Below are positions 63,728 to 64,000 of a stretch of DNA of 64,000 nucleotides, piece by piece; position 1 is the first letter of the stretch, and each line of letters opens with the position of its first letter. Location of the stretch: assembly GCF_011405515.1 (NCBI RefSeq), contig NZ_AP022671.1, positions 2,976,001 to 3,040,000 of the forward strand, written 5' to 3'. Below the pieces are notes generated by a model that did no database searches, was not told the DNA's origin, and was given only the letters and a program-made list of their open reading frames with translations. Source of the DNA: Nitrospira sp. KM1. Lineage in GTDB: Bacteria > Nitrospirota > Nitrospiria > Nitrospirales > Nitrospiraceae. The translations under genes were made by a program, and so were the position numbers.

Positions 63728-64000
63728 ATGAAGAAACTCGTCCGATTCGGCGTCTCACTGGATCATCACCTGCTCGGGGACTTTGACAGAGTCGTCAAGC
63801 GCCGCAAGTACGCCACTCGTTCCGAAGCCCTTCGTGATCTGATTCGAGAGCAGCTCGTCAGTGAGGAATGGACTGAGGACCGGGATCGGGAAGCCGTGGC
63901 GACGATCACGTTCGTCTACGACCACCATGTGCGGGATCTCAGTCGCAAGCTGACGCATATCCAACACGATTTCCAGGGGCATGTCATGGCCGGGATGCAT
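63728..64000 (+). CDS. nikR: Nickel-responsive regulator NikR, 3' part beyond the window
   Basis: An open frame of 91 codons runs to the window end without a stop. It begins with a ribbon-helix-helix domain (KKLVRFGVSLDHHLLGDFDRVV and RRKYATRSEALRDLIREQLV, in shorter pieces), then the start of the ACT-like metal-binding domain (ATITFVYDHHVRDLSRKLTHIQHDF), which matches NikR closely. NikR represses nickel uptake when nickel is bound. The C-terminal nickel ligands lie outside the window except for the first histidines. The 266 bases before it have no gene I can support. Confidence 0.82.
   Translation, partial: MKKLVRFGVSLDHHLLGDFDRVVKRRKYATRSEALRDLIREQLVSEEWTEDRDREAVATITFVYDHHVRDLSRKLTHIQHDFQGHVMAGMH

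Noticed and set aside
1-64000. tRNA, rRNA, CRISPR, insertion sequence or phage genes
   Set aside because: No tRNA cloverleaf, spaced direct repeats, transposase motifs or terminal inverted repeats were noticed in the gaps. Dedicated tools were not available, so a short RNA could be missed.

Overview
The window is GC-rich bacterial chromosome. Gene content and protein style fit the nitrite-oxidising genus Nitrospira (phylum Nitrospirota): a 13-gene NADH:quinone oxidoreductase (complex I) operon with fused nuoCD, a LuxI/LuxR acyl-homoserine-lactone pair, NarL-type sensor/regulator pairs, and TonB-dependent and P-type ATPase metal genes. The genus is an inference from gene content, since no rRNA gene is present. 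I saw no tRNA, rRNA, insertion sequence, phage or CRISPR array.

Region 1 (1-5.3 kb, + strand) is the end of a type II fatty acid/polyketide cluster of the aryl-polyene/flexirubin kind: ketosynthase, chain-length factor, hotdog dehydratase and ketoreductase, overlapping by 1 to 4 bases, followed by an unusual protein that fuses a GT2 and a GT1 glycosyltransferase. It continues to the left of the window. Region 2 (5.4-13.7 kb) holds a HerA-like ATPase and, convergent to it, an operon of a lipoprotein and two patatin-like lipases (one lipoprotein, one multi-spanning), then a UPF0114 membrane protein.

Region 3 (13.9-22.5 kb) is a signalling block. Two HisKA_3/NarL two-component pairs lie next to a quorum-sensing pair. 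luxI has an ideal 20-bp lux-box-like inverted repeat upstream, luxR is convergent to it, and a FadL-type outer-membrane channel diverges from luxR. Region 4 (22.6-30.6 kb) is mostly housekeeping: UvrC, a DapF homologue in which both catalytic cysteines are serine, a glyoxalase-like protein, a GNAT acetyltransferase, a polysaccharide deacetylase, an M50 protease with CBS domains, a polytopic membrane protein and YihY.

Region 5 (30.7-46.8 kb, - strand) is the complete nuoABCDEFGHIJKLMN set, read in that order from high to low coordinates. Its first gene is a MidA/NDUFAF7-family methyltransferase, the bacterial relative of a mitochondrial complex I assembly factor. A 436-bp upstream region carries a candidate promoter and inverted repeats, and secA follows.

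Region 6 (50.1-64 kb, + strand except slp) is an envelope, redox and metal region. Two small secreted His/Cys proteins of the same design bracket TonB, an Asp-box propeller protein and a TlpA-type thioredoxin, and a TonB-dependent receptor closes the run. After it come a decayed S9 peptidase fragment, a TPR protein, an Slp lipoprotein, a DsbA-like protein, a copper-type P1B ATPase with two YHS domains, a DegP-type protease and the start of nikR, which is cut by the window end.
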